Source: Prochlorococcus sp. AG-402-G19
GTDB taxonomy: Bacteria > Cyanobacteriota > Cyanobacteriia > PCC-6307 > Cyanobiaceae
Length of the DNA: 37,436 bases
Direction: 5' to 3'
Assembly: GCA_003279455.1 (NCBI GenBank)
Contig: QCHU01000012.1
Span: 1 to 37,436, forward strand
Shown: positions 8,835-18,327 of the stretch, piece by piece
How the letters are laid out: every line of letters begins with the position of its first letter
How positions within the stretch are numbered: the first letter of the stretch is position 1
Program-made: the position numbers and the translations under genes
The notes under the pieces: model-generated
The model's input: only the letters and a program-made list of their open reading frames with translations
The model's database searches: none
What the model was told of the DNA's origin: nothing

Positions 8835-10144
8835 TGATATTTTCCAAGCTTGAAAAAATTTGGGAAGAAATTGATTATCCTTTTTTCCAAGATTCTGATG
8901 GTAAAAAATTATTTTTCAACCAACTAAAAAATATACATATTGAAGGTATTGATAAAATTAAAAGAGGAGATGTAGTTGCATTAATTGGTGATTTCAATCC
9001 GGAATCTATTGCTAGCCTTCTATACTTAATAGAAAAGGGTGCAATTGTTGTACCTCTTACTGTAGAGACAAAAGAACAACACAATTATTTTCTTGAACAA
9101 TCATTTTGTCAATATGTATTTGAAAAGAATAAGTTAATTAATTCAATATCAAAAATACAAAAAAAGCATCCACTTTTAGATGATTTAAGAAATCAAGATC
9201 ATGCAGGGTTAATTCTTTTTACTACAGGTACAACTGGTAGACCAAAAGCAATCTTGCATGATTTTGTACCTTTCATATCACGCTATAGTACTCCCAGGCC
9301 ACCTTTAAAAGCATTATCTTTTCTTTTATTTGATCATATTGGTGGACTAAATACTCTTCTTCATATGCTCTTCAATCAAGGCCAAGTAGTATCAATTAAA
9401 GAAAGAACAATCGAATCAGTAATCAATGCTTTACAAAAATATTCAATAGAATTACTTCCAACCACTCCTACTTTTTTGAGGATGATGTCTTTATATAAAG
9501 GCATCAATACAAAGATACCAAAATCATTAAAAATTATCTCATATGGTACGGAAAGAATGGATCAAGTAACTTTAGATATTTTATGTAAGCAATTTCCTAA
9601 AGTTGATTTCAGGCAAACTTATGGTATGTCTGAGTTGGGTATTTTACGAATAAAATCTAAATCAAGAAATTCCCTTTTTATGAAAATAGGAGGTGAAGGA
9701 ATTAAAACCAAAACAATTAATAAAATTCTCTATATTAAAGCAAAAAATAAAATGCTGGGATATTTAAATGCTAAATCTCCTTTTGATTCAGAGGGTTGGT
9801 ATTGTACCAAAGATATAGTGGAGGAAACAAATGAAGGGTTTATTAAAGTCACTGGTAGAGATAGTGACGTAGTTAACATTGCTGGTCTTAAATTTTTACC
9901 ATCCGAAGTAGAACTTGAATGTTTAAAAATTCCTCATATAAAGCATGCTAAAGCGATAGGTATCTCAAATCCAATCACTGGACAACATTTAGAACTTATA
10001 GTAGAAGTTGAAAATAATAAAGAAGAAAAATTAGTAAAGGAATTAATAATGTCGCAACTAAAATCAACTCTTCCTAAGCATATGATTCCTAGTAAGATAA
10101 GATTTAACAAGTTAAAATTATCCCACAGGTTTAAAAAACTTTGA
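8834..10144 (+). CDS. AMP-dependent acyl ligase (ANL superfamily)
   Basis: A 436-residue adenylate-forming enzyme, shorter than the usual 500-550 because the N-terminal domain is reduced. The phosphate loop TTGTTGRPK is at 130-138, the A5-like motif QTYGMSE follows, then YCTKDIV in place of the common GD motif, and the A8 hinge VNIAGLKFLPSEVE. It should activate a carboxylic acid with ATP and load it onto the carrier protein encoded at 7885 or onto CoA. The C-terminus ends soon after LSHRFKK, so the usual A10 lysine region is present but minimal. Substrate unknown; operon context suggests an acyl decoration of a sugar. Confidence 0.82.
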   Translation: MIFSKLEKIWEEIDYPFFQDSDGKKLFFNQLKNIHIEGIDKIKRGDVVALIGDFNPESIASLLYLIEKGAIVVPLTVETKEQHNYFLEQSFCQYVFEKNKLINSISKIQKKHPLLDDLRNQDHAGLILFTTGTTGRPKAILHDFVPFISRYSTPRPPLKALSFLLFDHIGGLNTLLHMLFNQGQVVSIKERTIESVINALQKYSIELLPTTPTFLRMMSLYKGINTKIPKSLKIISYGTERMDQVTLDILCKQFPKVDFRQTYGMSELGILRIKSKSRNSLFMKIGGEGIKTKTINKILYIKAKNKMLGYLNAKSPFDSEGWYCTKDIVEETNEGFIKVTGRDSDVVNIAGLKFLPSEVELECLKIPHIKHAKAIGISNPITGQHLELIVEVENNKEEKLVKELIMSQLKSTLPKHMIPSKIRFNKLKLSHRFKKL

Positions 10145-10148
10145 ATTA

Positions 10149-10778
10149 ATGACCACATCTAAAATAGAAGTAATTGTAGTTGGAACAGGCGGACTAGCGA
10201 GGGAGTTCACAAGTTTTTTTTCCCAACAATTAAAAATATTAGGTTACTCAACAGCTGATAAGAAAGAATATGAAAAGTATAATTTAGAGGGAGAAGTTTA
10301 TAGTCCTGATTTAGATATAGAATTAGTATCTACAAATAATTTAGTATTGGCGATAGGATCGCCTTTTCTTAAAAGAGAGTTGTATACAAAATATAAAAAA
10401 AAAGGATTTATATTCCCAAATATAATTCATAAAAATTCTATGATTGTTAATTCTTTAAGCCTAGAAGAAGGTGTAATAATTTCACCAATGTGCGTAATTG
10501 GTCCTTTTGTAAAAATCAAAAAGTGTGCCTATATTAACTATCAAGTTGGTATAGGTCATGATTCATTTATTGGAGAATACACTCAAATCAATCCTGGCTC
10601 TCAATTAGGAGGAGGTACAATTATTAAGGGAAATTCAGTGATTGGTTCAAATTCAACATTACTTCAAGGAACATCTCTAGAAAAGAACATTGTTGTAGGT
10701 TCTGGTTCTATTTTAGTTGGGAAAAAATCAAAGTTAGGAACAATAGCACCATCTTATTCTAAATACTTACCTTTTTAA
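10149..10778 (+). CDS. NeuD/PglD-type hexapeptide-repeat acyltransferase
   Basis: A 209-residue protein. The N-terminal dinucleotide-like domain starts VVGTGGLARE (residues ~10-19), and a left-handed beta-helix of hexapeptide repeats occupies about residues 100-209. The catalytic-type His lies in GIGHDSFIGE, as in PglD/NeuD enzymes that transfer acetyl (or other acyl) groups from CoA to an amino sugar. It begins four bases after the ligase gene and ends 32 bases before the convergent PglF-like gene. Two roles are possible: PglD-like N-acetylation of a UDP-4-amino sugar made by the PglF/PglE pair, or transfer of the acyl group prepared by its operon partners. Sequence does not decide between them. 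Confidence 0.82.
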   Translation: MTTSKIEVIVVGTGGLAREFTSFFSQQLKILGYSTADKKEYEKYNLEGEVYSPDLDIELVSTNNLVLAIGSPFLKRELYTKYKKKGFIFPNIIHKNSMIVNSLSLEEGVIISPMCVIGPFVKIKKCAYINYQVGIGHDSFIGEYTQINPGSQLGGGTIIKGNSVIGSNSTLLQGTSLEKNIVVGSGSILVGKKSKLGTIAPSYSKYLPF

Positions 10779-10810
10779 TTTTATATAAATAATATTTAAT
10801 TTTCTAAGTT

Positions 10811-12727
10811 TTAATTTTTCTTTTTATAAAGCTGAGACTCCCATTCACTTACCAAATCTAAAACAATTTCTAAAACAGAGTTTGTATTTTGTATTTTAAT
10901 TTGCTTTTCAAGTTGCTTTAATTTTAAGAATAATAATTCATAACTTATTTTTCTTTCTTTTGCAGAGAAAATTAATGGATGATCAGTTGGATTTGCCGTT
11001 GCATCTATCAATAATTCTTCATATAGTTTTTCCCCAGCTCTTAACCCAGTTATTGAGATTTCGATATCCCCTTTAGGGTTATTAGGCTCTTTGATAGTCA
11101 ACCCATTTAGGCGAATCATTTTCTTGGCCAGATCAAGAATTCGTACAGGCTCCCCCATATCAAGTAAATAAACTTCCCCACCCCGCTTTGCAAGAGATAC
11201 TGCTTGTAAAACCAATTGTGCAGCCTCTGGGATAGTCATAAAAAACCGAACAGCTTCTTTATTTGTAAGTGTTATGGGACCTCCATTCATTATTTGATTT
11301 TGAAATAAAGGAACTACCGAGCCTGATGAATTAAGTACATTTCCAAATCTCACCATTGAATAACAACATTTAATAGGTTGATTTAAATAATTTGAGGTTT
11401 CTTCTGCTTTTTCTGCAAAGGCTTGAACTACTAATTCTGCGAGTCGCTTAGAAGCTCCCATCACATTCTTTGGTCTTACAGCCTTATCACTCGAAATAAG
11501 TAACATTTTCTTTACTCCTGCAACCTCTGCAGATTTACAAATAGAAAATGTCGAAAATACATTGTTGCTTATACCTTGTATTGGATTTGTTTCAACAAGA
11601 GGTACGTGTTTATAAGCTGCTGCATGAAAAACGACATCAACTGAATAGTCTATGAATATTTTTTCTACTAAAAACTGGTCAGAAGCACTTCCAAGAATTG
11701 CTATGGGATGTTGATCTTTAGGAAGAATTTGACATAGCTCTTCATTAATATCGTATAAATTAGGTTCACTTATTTCTAAAAGTATAAGTTTTGAAGGTGA
11801 TATTTTTGCTATCTGCCTACAAAGTTCACTCCCTATAGATCCCCCTGCGCCAGTGACACAAACAACTGAACCATGTATTGAATCTCTAAGAAGCTCTTCA
11901 TTTGGTATTGCTGGATCTCGTCCTAATAAATCCTCTATATTGATCGGTCTAAAAGAATCAATTCGAGCCTTACCACTGGTCAAATCTTCTAAGGAAGGTA
12001 TCCGAGAAACTGATAATCCTTGATTTTCTATATTTTTTATAATTTGCCTACAATTTGATCGGCCAATTGACGGAATAGCTAAAAAAATGTGACTAAATTT
12101 ATGCTTAAGTTTTGTAATTTCTCTTGGAGAATTAATCTTAATGCCATTGATTGTTCTTCCCCATAATTTCTCATTATCATCAAAAAATGAAATAACTTGA
12201 TAATCTCTAGATAGGCGTAAAGATAATGCTAGTTGGGCTCCTGCTGATCCTGCACCATAAATAGCAGCTTTTGGAATTATATTTTTTTGAGAAGCACACA
12301 TACTTAAAAATATATCTCTAATTAAAAGTCGTATGGAAATAAGTAAAGTTGTTATTATCAGCCACAATAAAAGCCAACTACTAGTCGAAGGCATTTCTTT
12401 TTGAAAAACATTACCAATAATAAAAAGTAGGGCTATTAGAACAAAATTGCGAATTGCAAGACGGTAAAAACCAGAACTACTTGAATATTTAGTTAATCCA
12501 AAATATTGACCTGTTAAAGCAAAAAACGGGATCCCAACAAAAAAAATCGAAGGTGCTAACCATCTACTTATCTCATATATGATAATTTCTTCACTATTGC
12601 CCTGAAAATAAAAAGTAATAAAAACTCCTAAAATAATTAATACAGTATCAATCGAGATAAGTAGAATAAGACGAAAGATAGGGTTCAAAAAAAATAATAA
12701 TCGAAGGAATTTTTTTATCAGAATCAT
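10811..12727 (-). CDS. Membrane-bound NDP-sugar 4,6-dehydratase/epimerase (PglF/WbpM/CapD family)
   Basis: A 638-residue protein of the long form. About four transmembrane helices occupy residues 1-135, followed by a CoA-binding-like Rossmann domain (AAIYGAGSAGAQLA) and a catalytic SDR domain with TGAGGSIGSE from residue 292. The later SSDKAVRPKNVMGASKR segment carries the active site, where this subfamily has Met-x3-Lys in place of Tyr-x3-Lys. Family members convert UDP-GlcNAc to the 4-keto-6-deoxy intermediate at the inner membrane. It is followed on the same strand by a DegT aminotransferase gene and a PglC-like transferase gene, matching the first steps of diacetylbacillosamine or N-acetylfucosamine-type synthesis. 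Confidence 0.9.
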   Translation of the reverse strand: MILIKKFLRLLFFLNPIFRLILLISIDTVLIILGVFITFYFQGNSEEIIIYEISRWLAPSIFFVGIPFFALTGQYFGLTKYSSSSGFYRLAIRNFVLIALLFIIGNVFQKEMPSTSSWLLLWLIITTLLISIRLLIRDIFLSMCASQKNIIPKAAIYGAGSAGAQLALSLRLSRDYQVISFFDDNEKLWGRTINGIKINSPREITKLKHKFSHIFLAIPSIGRSNCRQIIKNIENQGLSVSRIPSLEDLTSGKARIDSFRPINIEDLLGRDPAIPNEELLRDSIHGSVVCVTGAGGSIGSELCRQIAKISPSKLILLEISEPNLYDINEELCQILPKDQHPIAILGSASDQFLVEKIFIDYSVDVVFHAAAYKHVPLVETNPIQGISNNVFSTFSICKSAEVAGVKKMLLISSDKAVRPKNVMGASKRLAELVVQAFAEKAEETSNYLNQPIKCCYSMVRFGNVLNSSGSVVPLFQNQIMNGGPITLTNKEAVRFFMTIPEAAQLVLQAVSLAKRGGEVYLLDMGEPVRILDLAKKMIRLNGLTIKEPNNPKGDIEISITGLRAGEKLYEELLIDATANPTDHPLIFSAKERKISYELLFLKLKQLEKQIKIQNTNSVLEIVLDLVSEWESQLYKKKN

Positions 12728-12829
12728 CTAAATATCTTTTATGTTCACATCATATTTTAACTTAAGTAATCTTTTTTTTCTAAATTATTTCTTTAACAAT
12801 AACAAGTGAACTAATCTGCAAAATTCTTC

Positions 12830-14008
12830 CTATTTTGAAGCTTCCGTCAGTATTTGATATATCGTTTGAGCATATTTCAACATTTGTTGTTTTGATATCG
12901 TTGGATGAACAAGCATCATCAAACTTGTTTCACCTAGTTCTCGTGCGTTTTTTAAAGGCTTTGAAGGTGAGATGTTTTTATCTTTAAAGCACTTCTCAAG
13001 ATAAATTTCGCTACAGCTTCCAGTAAGTGCTGGGTAGCCGGCCTTCTTAATTTCTATAAGAATTCGTTCACGATCCCAACCTTGAGAGAGATTTTCTTTA
13101 TTTATAAAGATATAAAATTTATACCAGGCATGTATAAATTTTTTTTCTGGGATTGGAATTCTTATATTTTTTAGCTCACTTAATGTATCTTTCAAAATCA
13201 TCGCATTTCTATTGCGCTGAATTGTCCATTTTTCTAAATTCCTGAGTTGAATCTTCCCTATTGCACTTTGCATTTCAGTTAAACGATAATTAGATCCAAA
13301 GCGTTCATGGAGCCATTTAAAACCAAGAAAATCATGCGATTCTTTACCAGAATTAAATATTTTTCCATGATCTTTTAAGGACCAAACTTTATCCCATATT
13401 TTATGGTTATTTGTCGTAATCATTCCCCCCTCTCCACCTGTAGTCATTATTTTATCTTGACAAAAACTCCATGTCGCAATGTCTCCAAAACTTCCGACCG
13501 ATTGTTCAATACCATTGACTATAATTTTTCCACCATGAGCTTGTGAACAATCCTCTATTACTTTGAGCCCATATTCCTTTGCAAGTCTACAAATACTAGG
13601 CATATCAGCAGGCCATCCGCCTAAATGCACTACTGAAATAGCTTTTGTTTTAGAATTTATCAAAGGTTCTATATTTTCAGCCGTAATAGCTCCAGAATTT
13701 TTGTCAACATCAGCAAAAACAGGTTTTGCTCCTTTTAAGACTATGCACGAAGCTGTCGCAATAAAAGTCCTTGGAGAAGTAATCACTTCATCACCTAAAC
13801 CTAAGCCAAGAACCTCGTAGGCAATTGAGAGTGCTATAGACCCATTCGCAACTGCTACTGCATATTGAGTTCCGCACCAGCTTGCAAAAAGATTTTCAAA
13901 TTCTTTTCCATGGTTACCTGTCCAATAATTTACATTTCCAGAAGATAAAACCTCCATAACAGCCTGTTTTTGCTCATCATCGAAAAAAGGCCAAGGAGAA
14001 AGACTCAT
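12830..14008 (-). CDS. DegT/DnrJ/EryC1 (PglE-like) sugar aminotransferase
   Basis: A 392-residue PLP enzyme. The pyridoxal lysine is K186 in the SFCQDKIMTTGGEGGM segment, the EDCSQAHG motif that contacts the cofactor precedes it, and a TGNHGKEFE substrate-loop region lies near the N-terminus. It should transfer an amino group from glutamate to a 4-keto sugar nucleotide. It lies 102 bases upstream of the PglF-like gene on the same strand, the natural source of its keto substrate. Length and start are normal. Confidence 0.88.
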   Translation of the reverse strand: MSLSPWPFFDDEQKQAVMEVLSSGNVNYWTGNHGKEFENLFASWCGTQYAVAVANGSIALSIAYEVLGLGLGDEVITSPRTFIATASCIVLKGAKPVFADVDKNSGAITAENIEPLINSKTKAISVVHLGGWPADMPSICRLAKEYGLKVIEDCSQAHGGKIIVNGIEQSVGSFGDIATWSFCQDKIMTTGGEGGMITTNNHKIWDKVWSLKDHGKIFNSGKESHDFLGFKWLHERFGSNYRLTEMQSAIGKIQLRNLEKWTIQRNRNAMILKDTLSELKNIRIPIPEKKFIHAWYKFYIFINKENLSQGWDRERILIEIKKAGYPALTGSCSEIYLEKCFKDKNISPSKPLKNARELGETSLMMLVHPTISKQQMLKYAQTIYQILTEASK

Positions 14009-14118
14009 AGGTTTACTAGTCTCTAAGTATTAATAAAAGAATTAATGTCTTTAATATTTATTTTATACGTCAATTGAATAAACGAAATAGGTTGCTAGTT
14101 ATTCTGAAATTTACTTTT

Positions 14119-14727
14119 TCATTTTGAACCTTTGAATGGATCAGTATATGACTTGCTTTTATTATTTATCCCTTCAGGGCGAAAGACTTTAATAAAGGTA
14201 ATAAATAATATCTTCAAATCTAATAAAAAACTTTGATTATGAAAATACTGAATATCATACTCAAATTTTTTTTCCCAACTAATCATATTCCTGCCTGATA
14301 TTTGAGCCAAACCTGTTATTCCAGGTTTTACGGATAAACGAAGAAATTGTTCTTTTGAATATAGAGAACAGTACTCATGTCGCAGTGGTCTCGGCCCAAC
14401 AAAACTAATATCACCTTTTAAAACATTTATTAATGTTGGTAGTTCATCAATTGAGTAGCTCCTAATCCATATACCAAAAGAACAAAGTCTTAATTCGTCA
14501 GGAAGTAAATTATTATTAGAATCATACAAATTAATCATTGATCTGAATTTATAAAGCTGAAATGGGGAGCCTTTAAAACCAGTTCTTTTCTGAATAAAAA
14601 AAATAGGTTTACCCATCTTAATTCTAATAACAACTGCTATAGATAATAAAAAAGGTAAAATTATTACTAATAGCATTAGAGCTAAAATACGATCTACAAA
14701 ACCTTTTAATAATGTATAGTTATTCAT
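14119..14727 (-). CDS. Polyprenyl-phosphate phosphoglycosyl transferase (PglC/WcaJ-C-terminal type)
   Basis: About 202 residues, the minimal monotopic form. An N-terminal re-entrant hydrophobic helix (VDRILALMLLVIILPFLL) is followed by the catalytic core with KFRSM, DELPTLINVLKGDISFVGPRP and PGITGLAQISGR. Such enzymes move a phospho-sugar from UDP-sugar to undecaprenyl phosphate, starting a lipid-linked glycan. ATG 14727-14725 is preferred over the in-frame TTG at 14730 because it overlaps by one base the TGA that ends the upstream glycosyltransferase relic. With the PglF- and PglE-like genes downstream it makes a bacillosamine-lipid initiation set. Confidence 0.88.
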   Translation of the reverse strand: MNNYTLLKGFVDRILALMLLVIILPFLLSIAVVIRIKMGKPIFFIQKRTGFKGSPFQLYKFRSMINLYDSNNNLLPDELRLCSFGIWIRSYSIDELPTLINVLKGDISFVGPRPLRHEYCSLYSKEQFLRLSVKPGITGLAQISGRNMISWEKKFEYDIQYFHNQSFLLDLKILFITFIKVFRPEGINNKSKSYTDPFKGSK

Positions 14728-15160
14728 CAATCTCTTATTATTTCAAAAATAAATTGATTTAGCTTATTCTCATTATATTTTTTCTTAGCCACTTGAAATC
14801 TTTCATATACCATTTTTTCTATTTTTTTTTAGATTTTTCTATAATAATACACCTTGCTTCTGCTAGAAAATTACAATCTTGAAGAGATATAAGATCACCG
14901 TTAAAATAATTAATAAATTTATGTGTAGATCCTAGAAAACCTTTTTCAATTATCAGCCTACCAATTGCCAAAGCTTCTAATTAAAAAAATGGATGACATA
15001 GTCTGTTAAGAGAGGGCACATAGAAATGAAAGCATGAAAACTCTTTCTGAATATTTTCACTAAAGTCTCTATATTCTATTATTACATTTTCAGTCATTAG
15101 ACTTTAAGATTTCTATTATTTGAAGCAGCATCTAAGTCTAAATCTCTAATCATTCTAAAA
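14727..15160 (-). pseudogene. Decayed family-1 (GT-B) glycosyltransferase, C-terminal half
   Basis: Minus-strand fragments in shifting frames spell a GT family 1 C-terminal domain in the right order: RMIRDLDLDAAS (about 15155-15110), a stretch ending FHFYVPSLNR, then EALAIGRLIIEKG with GDLISLQDCNFLAEA, and finally MVYERFQVAKKKYNENKLN ending at TGA 14729-14727. The EALA-I-GR segment is the family's nucleotide-sugar-binding E-x7-E region. Stops and frameshifts occur at A-rich runs (for example near 14830 and 14985). The last frame ends one base into the PglC-like start, showing this was the upstream operon partner, as in pglA-pglC layouts. Confidence 0.6.
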
Positions 15161-15575
15161 ATTAATTTAAGATACTTTTTTTAAACTCTGTTGGGAAATT
15201 TGTAAATTCATTAATGAAATTACAAAATAAAATCCTTAAAACAAAAATTTCTATTTTGACATAGGAATAAATTAAAACATATAGATCCAAACAAAACCTA
15301 CTCATATTCCTGCTTTAAGAGTAGATATTCAATATCTAGAGAAATCTGCTTGATCATTTTTTCTGAACAATTACTTTTCTGGAATTAAATATCATCCAAT
15401 TTGACCTAATTAATAGTCTAAAATTACTTGATACCTAGATTAATAGGCTATAAAAAATCATTTTAAACTTCTAAGATCATAACCTTAAGTAAAGAACTTT
15501 TAAAATCTAATAAAGAGTGTCAAGACAAAAAATAATATTTTCATGGGAACTTATTTGAAAAAAGGATATATTTAA
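15161..15575. other. Non-coding remnant region upstream of the glycosyltransferase relic
   Basis: About 415 bases without an intact ORF. It occupies the place where the N-terminal half of the decayed glycosyltransferase should be, but I cannot recognise it any longer. No hairpin or RNA gene seen. Confidence 0.35.
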
Positions 15576-16937
15576 TTATGGTCTAATAGCATTCATTTCC
15601 CTAGGTATCAAACCTTTTAAATCAAATATTATTGAAAAATGTTTAGTAATACTTCTCCAATCACTTAAGGTCATCTCAATAAAATGCTTATGCGATGTAG
15701 CAAGTATTACTAAATCATATTTCTCATGAAATGGTATATTATTAGTTATATCTATATTATACTCATTTTTAGCCAATTCTATATTAGCAAGTGGATCAGT
15801 TACTTCAACATTTATACCGTATTTTTCTAATTCATTAATCAAATCAATAACTTTTGTATTTCTAATATCAGGACAATTTTCTTTAAATGTAAAACCAAGT
15901 ATCAATGCTCTTGATCCACTAATCATAATTTTTTTTATTGCCATTTGTCTTATGATTTTTTCAACTATCCATCTTCCCATCTCATCATTAACTCTCCTAC
16001 CAGCAAGAACAACTTGTGGATGATAACCAATCTGCTGGGATTTATAAGTTAAATAATACGGATCTATACCAATACAGTGACCTCCCACAAGACCTGGCTT
16101 GAAAGATAAAAAATTCCATTTTGTGTTTGCAGCATCGAGAACATCTAAAGTATCAATTCCTATTTTACTAAAAATTATAGACAACTCATTAATAAGAGCT
16201 ATATTTATATCTCTTTGAGTATTCTCAATTACTTTAGCAGCCTCCGCAACCTTTATACTACTTGTAGAATAAGTGCCAGATTCAATAATTGAACCATATA
16301 AATCATCAACCCAATATTTAACCTTTTCCGTGCTTCCACTTGTGACTTTTACAATGTTAGTTAACTTATGTTTTTTATCTCCAGGATTAATTCTTTCAGG
16401 ACTATAGCCACAAAAAAAATCAACATTAAATTTAAGCATTGACTCTTTCTCAATTATTGGGACACAAAATTCTTCAGTAGCTCCTGGATAAACTGTGCTT
16501 TCAAATATGATCACTGGCTGAGTATTAATAAGACCTTGCTTATTTTGAATTTCTAATATTGATCCTACAAGTCTGCAAGCTTGTAATAAAGGGTTTAAGT
16601 TTGGAACTTTCGAAGAATCAATTGGAGTTGGTACAGTAATAATAAAGACTTCACATTGCACTAATTCAGTTTTTTTATTGCTATACTTTAATTTAGTTTT
16701 TATTAATTCTTCTGTAGATATTTCATTTGTAGTATCAAAATTATTTCTTAATTCATCAAGTCTTTTTTTACTTATATCAAAGCCAATAACATCTCTATTA
16801 ATCTTTAAATGTGTTCTCCTACATAATTGATCTTTAGCAAACTCAATTGCCAATGGCAAACCAACATAACCTAGTCCTATAACAGCAAGATTACAATTCC
16901 ATATATTTGGAAGGTTTGAATGTGAGTTATAAATCAT
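15576..16937 (-). CDS. UDP-N-acetylhexosamine / UDP-glucose-type dehydrogenase (TviB/WbpO-like)
   Basis: A 453-residue nucleotide-sugar dehydrogenase. It has the NAD loop VIGLGYVGLPLA at residues 19-30, the PERINPGDKKHKLTNI segment typical of the TviB/WbpO branch, and the catalytic Cys C288 in GGHCIGIDPYYLT. It performs two NAD-dependent oxidations that turn the C6 alcohol of a UDP-sugar into an acid (UDP-GlcNAcA or UDP-GalNAcA in the named homologues). It overlaps the upstream epimerase gene by 11 bases. The pairing mirrors TviB/TviC in Vi-antigen synthesis. Confidence 0.9.
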   Translation of the reverse strand: MIYNSHSNLPNIWNCNLAVIGLGYVGLPLAIEFAKDQLCRRTHLKINRDVIGFDISKKRLDELRNNFDTTNEISTEELIKTKLKYSNKKTELVQCEVFIITVPTPIDSSKVPNLNPLLQACRLVGSILEIQNKQGLINTQPVIIFESTVYPGATEEFCVPIIEKESMLKFNVDFFCGYSPERINPGDKKHKLTNIVKVTSGSTEKVKYWVDDLYGSIIESGTYSTSSIKVAEAAKVIENTQRDINIALINELSIIFSKIGIDTLDVLDAANTKWNFLSFKPGLVGGHCIGIDPYYLTYKSQQIGYHPQVVLAGRRVNDEMGRWIVEKIIRQMAIKKIMISGSRALILGFTFKENCPDIRNTKVIDLINELEKYGINVEVTDPLANIELAKNEYNIDITNNIPFHEKYDLVILATSHKHFIEMTLSDWRSITKHFSIIFDLKGLIPREMNAIRP

Positions 16938-17955
16938 AAAAATCTTTATACCATTTCACGAAACGACTTACACCTAATCTTATGGGAGTACTAGGCTTAA
17001 AGTCTATCCAAGATTGAAGTAAAGAAGTATCAGCGGCAGTTGCTTTAACATCTCCAGGTTGCATCTCCATAAGTTTAATTTTGGCTTTAATTCCTACACA
17101 GTCCTCTATTGCACTTATATATTCAAATAAAGGAGTTGGCTTTGAATTACCTATGTTAAAAATCCGGTGAGGTGCCCAACTAGTCGCAGAATCTGGAGAC
17201 CTTGAATCAAAATTCTTATTAGGAATAGCTGGTTTATTTATTACACGAAACATGCTTTCTATTATGTCATCTATGTAAGTAAAATCTCTAATCATTTTAC
17301 CTTCATTAAAAACTTGTATAGGTTTATTCTCTAATATCGATTTAGTAAATAAAAACAAGGCCATGTCGGGCCTGCCCCATGGACCATAAACAGTAAAGAA
17401 CCTTAGACCTGTTGCGGACAAGTTATATAGATGACTATAAGAATGAGTCATCAATTCATTAGATTTTTTACTTGCAGCATAAAGGCTAACAGGATGGTCA
17501 ACATTCTGATGTTCAGAGAAAGGTAGATTAGTATTACCTCCGTATACCGAACTACTACTAGCGTAGACCAGATGTTTAACTCCAAAGTTGCGACACCCTT
17601 CAAGAATAAATCCAAACCCAACAAGATTTGATTTAATGTAAGACAGAGGATTCTCTATCGAATACCGCACTCCGGCTTGAGCGGCAAGATTAACAACTAT
17701 ATCAGGCTTAAATCTTTCAAATACACCACGAATAGCGCTTTCATCCGCAAGATCTGCATGAACAAATTCAAACAGGTTTTTATTATTTTTGTTTATAGAA
17801 TTCTTAGTAATATCTTCTAGTCGAGCCTTCTTTAACTTAACATCATAGTAGTTATTTAGATTGTCCAACCCAACCACGAATGATCCATGTTTTATTAATC
17901 TTTTAGTTAAATGATAGCCAATAAAGCCAGCAGCACCAGTAACTAATATAGTCAT
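16927..17955 (-). CDS. NAD-dependent UDP-sugar epimerase (UDP-glucuronate 4-epimerase type)
   Basis: A 342-residue extended SDR. It starts ILVTGAAGFIGYHLTKRL with a GxxGxxG cofactor loop, carries DNLNNYYD after strand 2, the catalytic YAASKKSNE (Tyr-x3-Lys), and RFFTVYGPWGRPDMA. The last motif is characteristic of CapI/LpsL-like UDP-glucuronate 4-epimerases. It inverts C4 of a UDP-uronic acid. The product of the coupled dehydrogenase gene would be a fitting substrate, so the pair likely makes a galacturonate- or GalNAcA-type building block for the surface glycan. Confidence 0.9.
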   Translation of the reverse strand: MTILVTGAAGFIGYHLTKRLIKHGSFVVGLDNLNNYYDVKLKKARLEDITKNSINKNNKNLFEFVHADLADESAIRGVFERFKPDIVVNLAAQAGVRYSIENPLSYIKSNLVGFGFILEGCRNFGVKHLVYASSSSVYGGNTNLPFSEHQNVDHPVSLYAASKKSNELMTHSYSHLYNLSATGLRFFTVYGPWGRPDMALFLFTKSILENKPIQVFNEGKMIRDFTYIDDIIESMFRVINKPAIPNKNFDSRSPDSATSWAPHRIFNIGNSKPTPLFEYISAIEDCVGIKAKIKLMEMQPGDVKATAADTSLLQSWIDFKPSTPIRLGVSRFVKWYKDFYDL

Positions 17956-18327
17956 TGTTTATAAAATCATCAATTAATTATATAGTGTTCTGATGATAAA
18001 GACAATAGCATTTAAAGATATGTATTTTTCATGCTCTGATCTAAATTTAATAACTATCTAACGAAAGATTTAATTATTAAACTGCTTCTGGGGATCCAAA
18101 ACTAATTAATCATGCTATAAAGTTTCTTCAAAAAAATTAGTTTAGCAACAAATAATAAAGGGAAAGATAGATAAAGATTAATACTAATTAGAAAATTACT
18201 CTAAAAAAATATTAATCATAATATAAATAGGTTTTAAAGTGGTAAAAAGACACTAAGAATAAGTTTTTCATTTCAATTTTCTTTTCTTTTATTCATTACC
18301 TAGAAATTTATTATTTATTTAAGAGCC
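17956..18327. other. Intergenic region with a possible coding scrap
   Basis: 372 A+T-rich bases. At 18081-18140 (+) a 19-codon open stretch TASGDPKLINHAIKFLQKN ends in TAG and is protein-like, but it is bounded by a stop immediately upstream. It may be a gene relic. Nothing else recognised. Confidence 0.3.
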
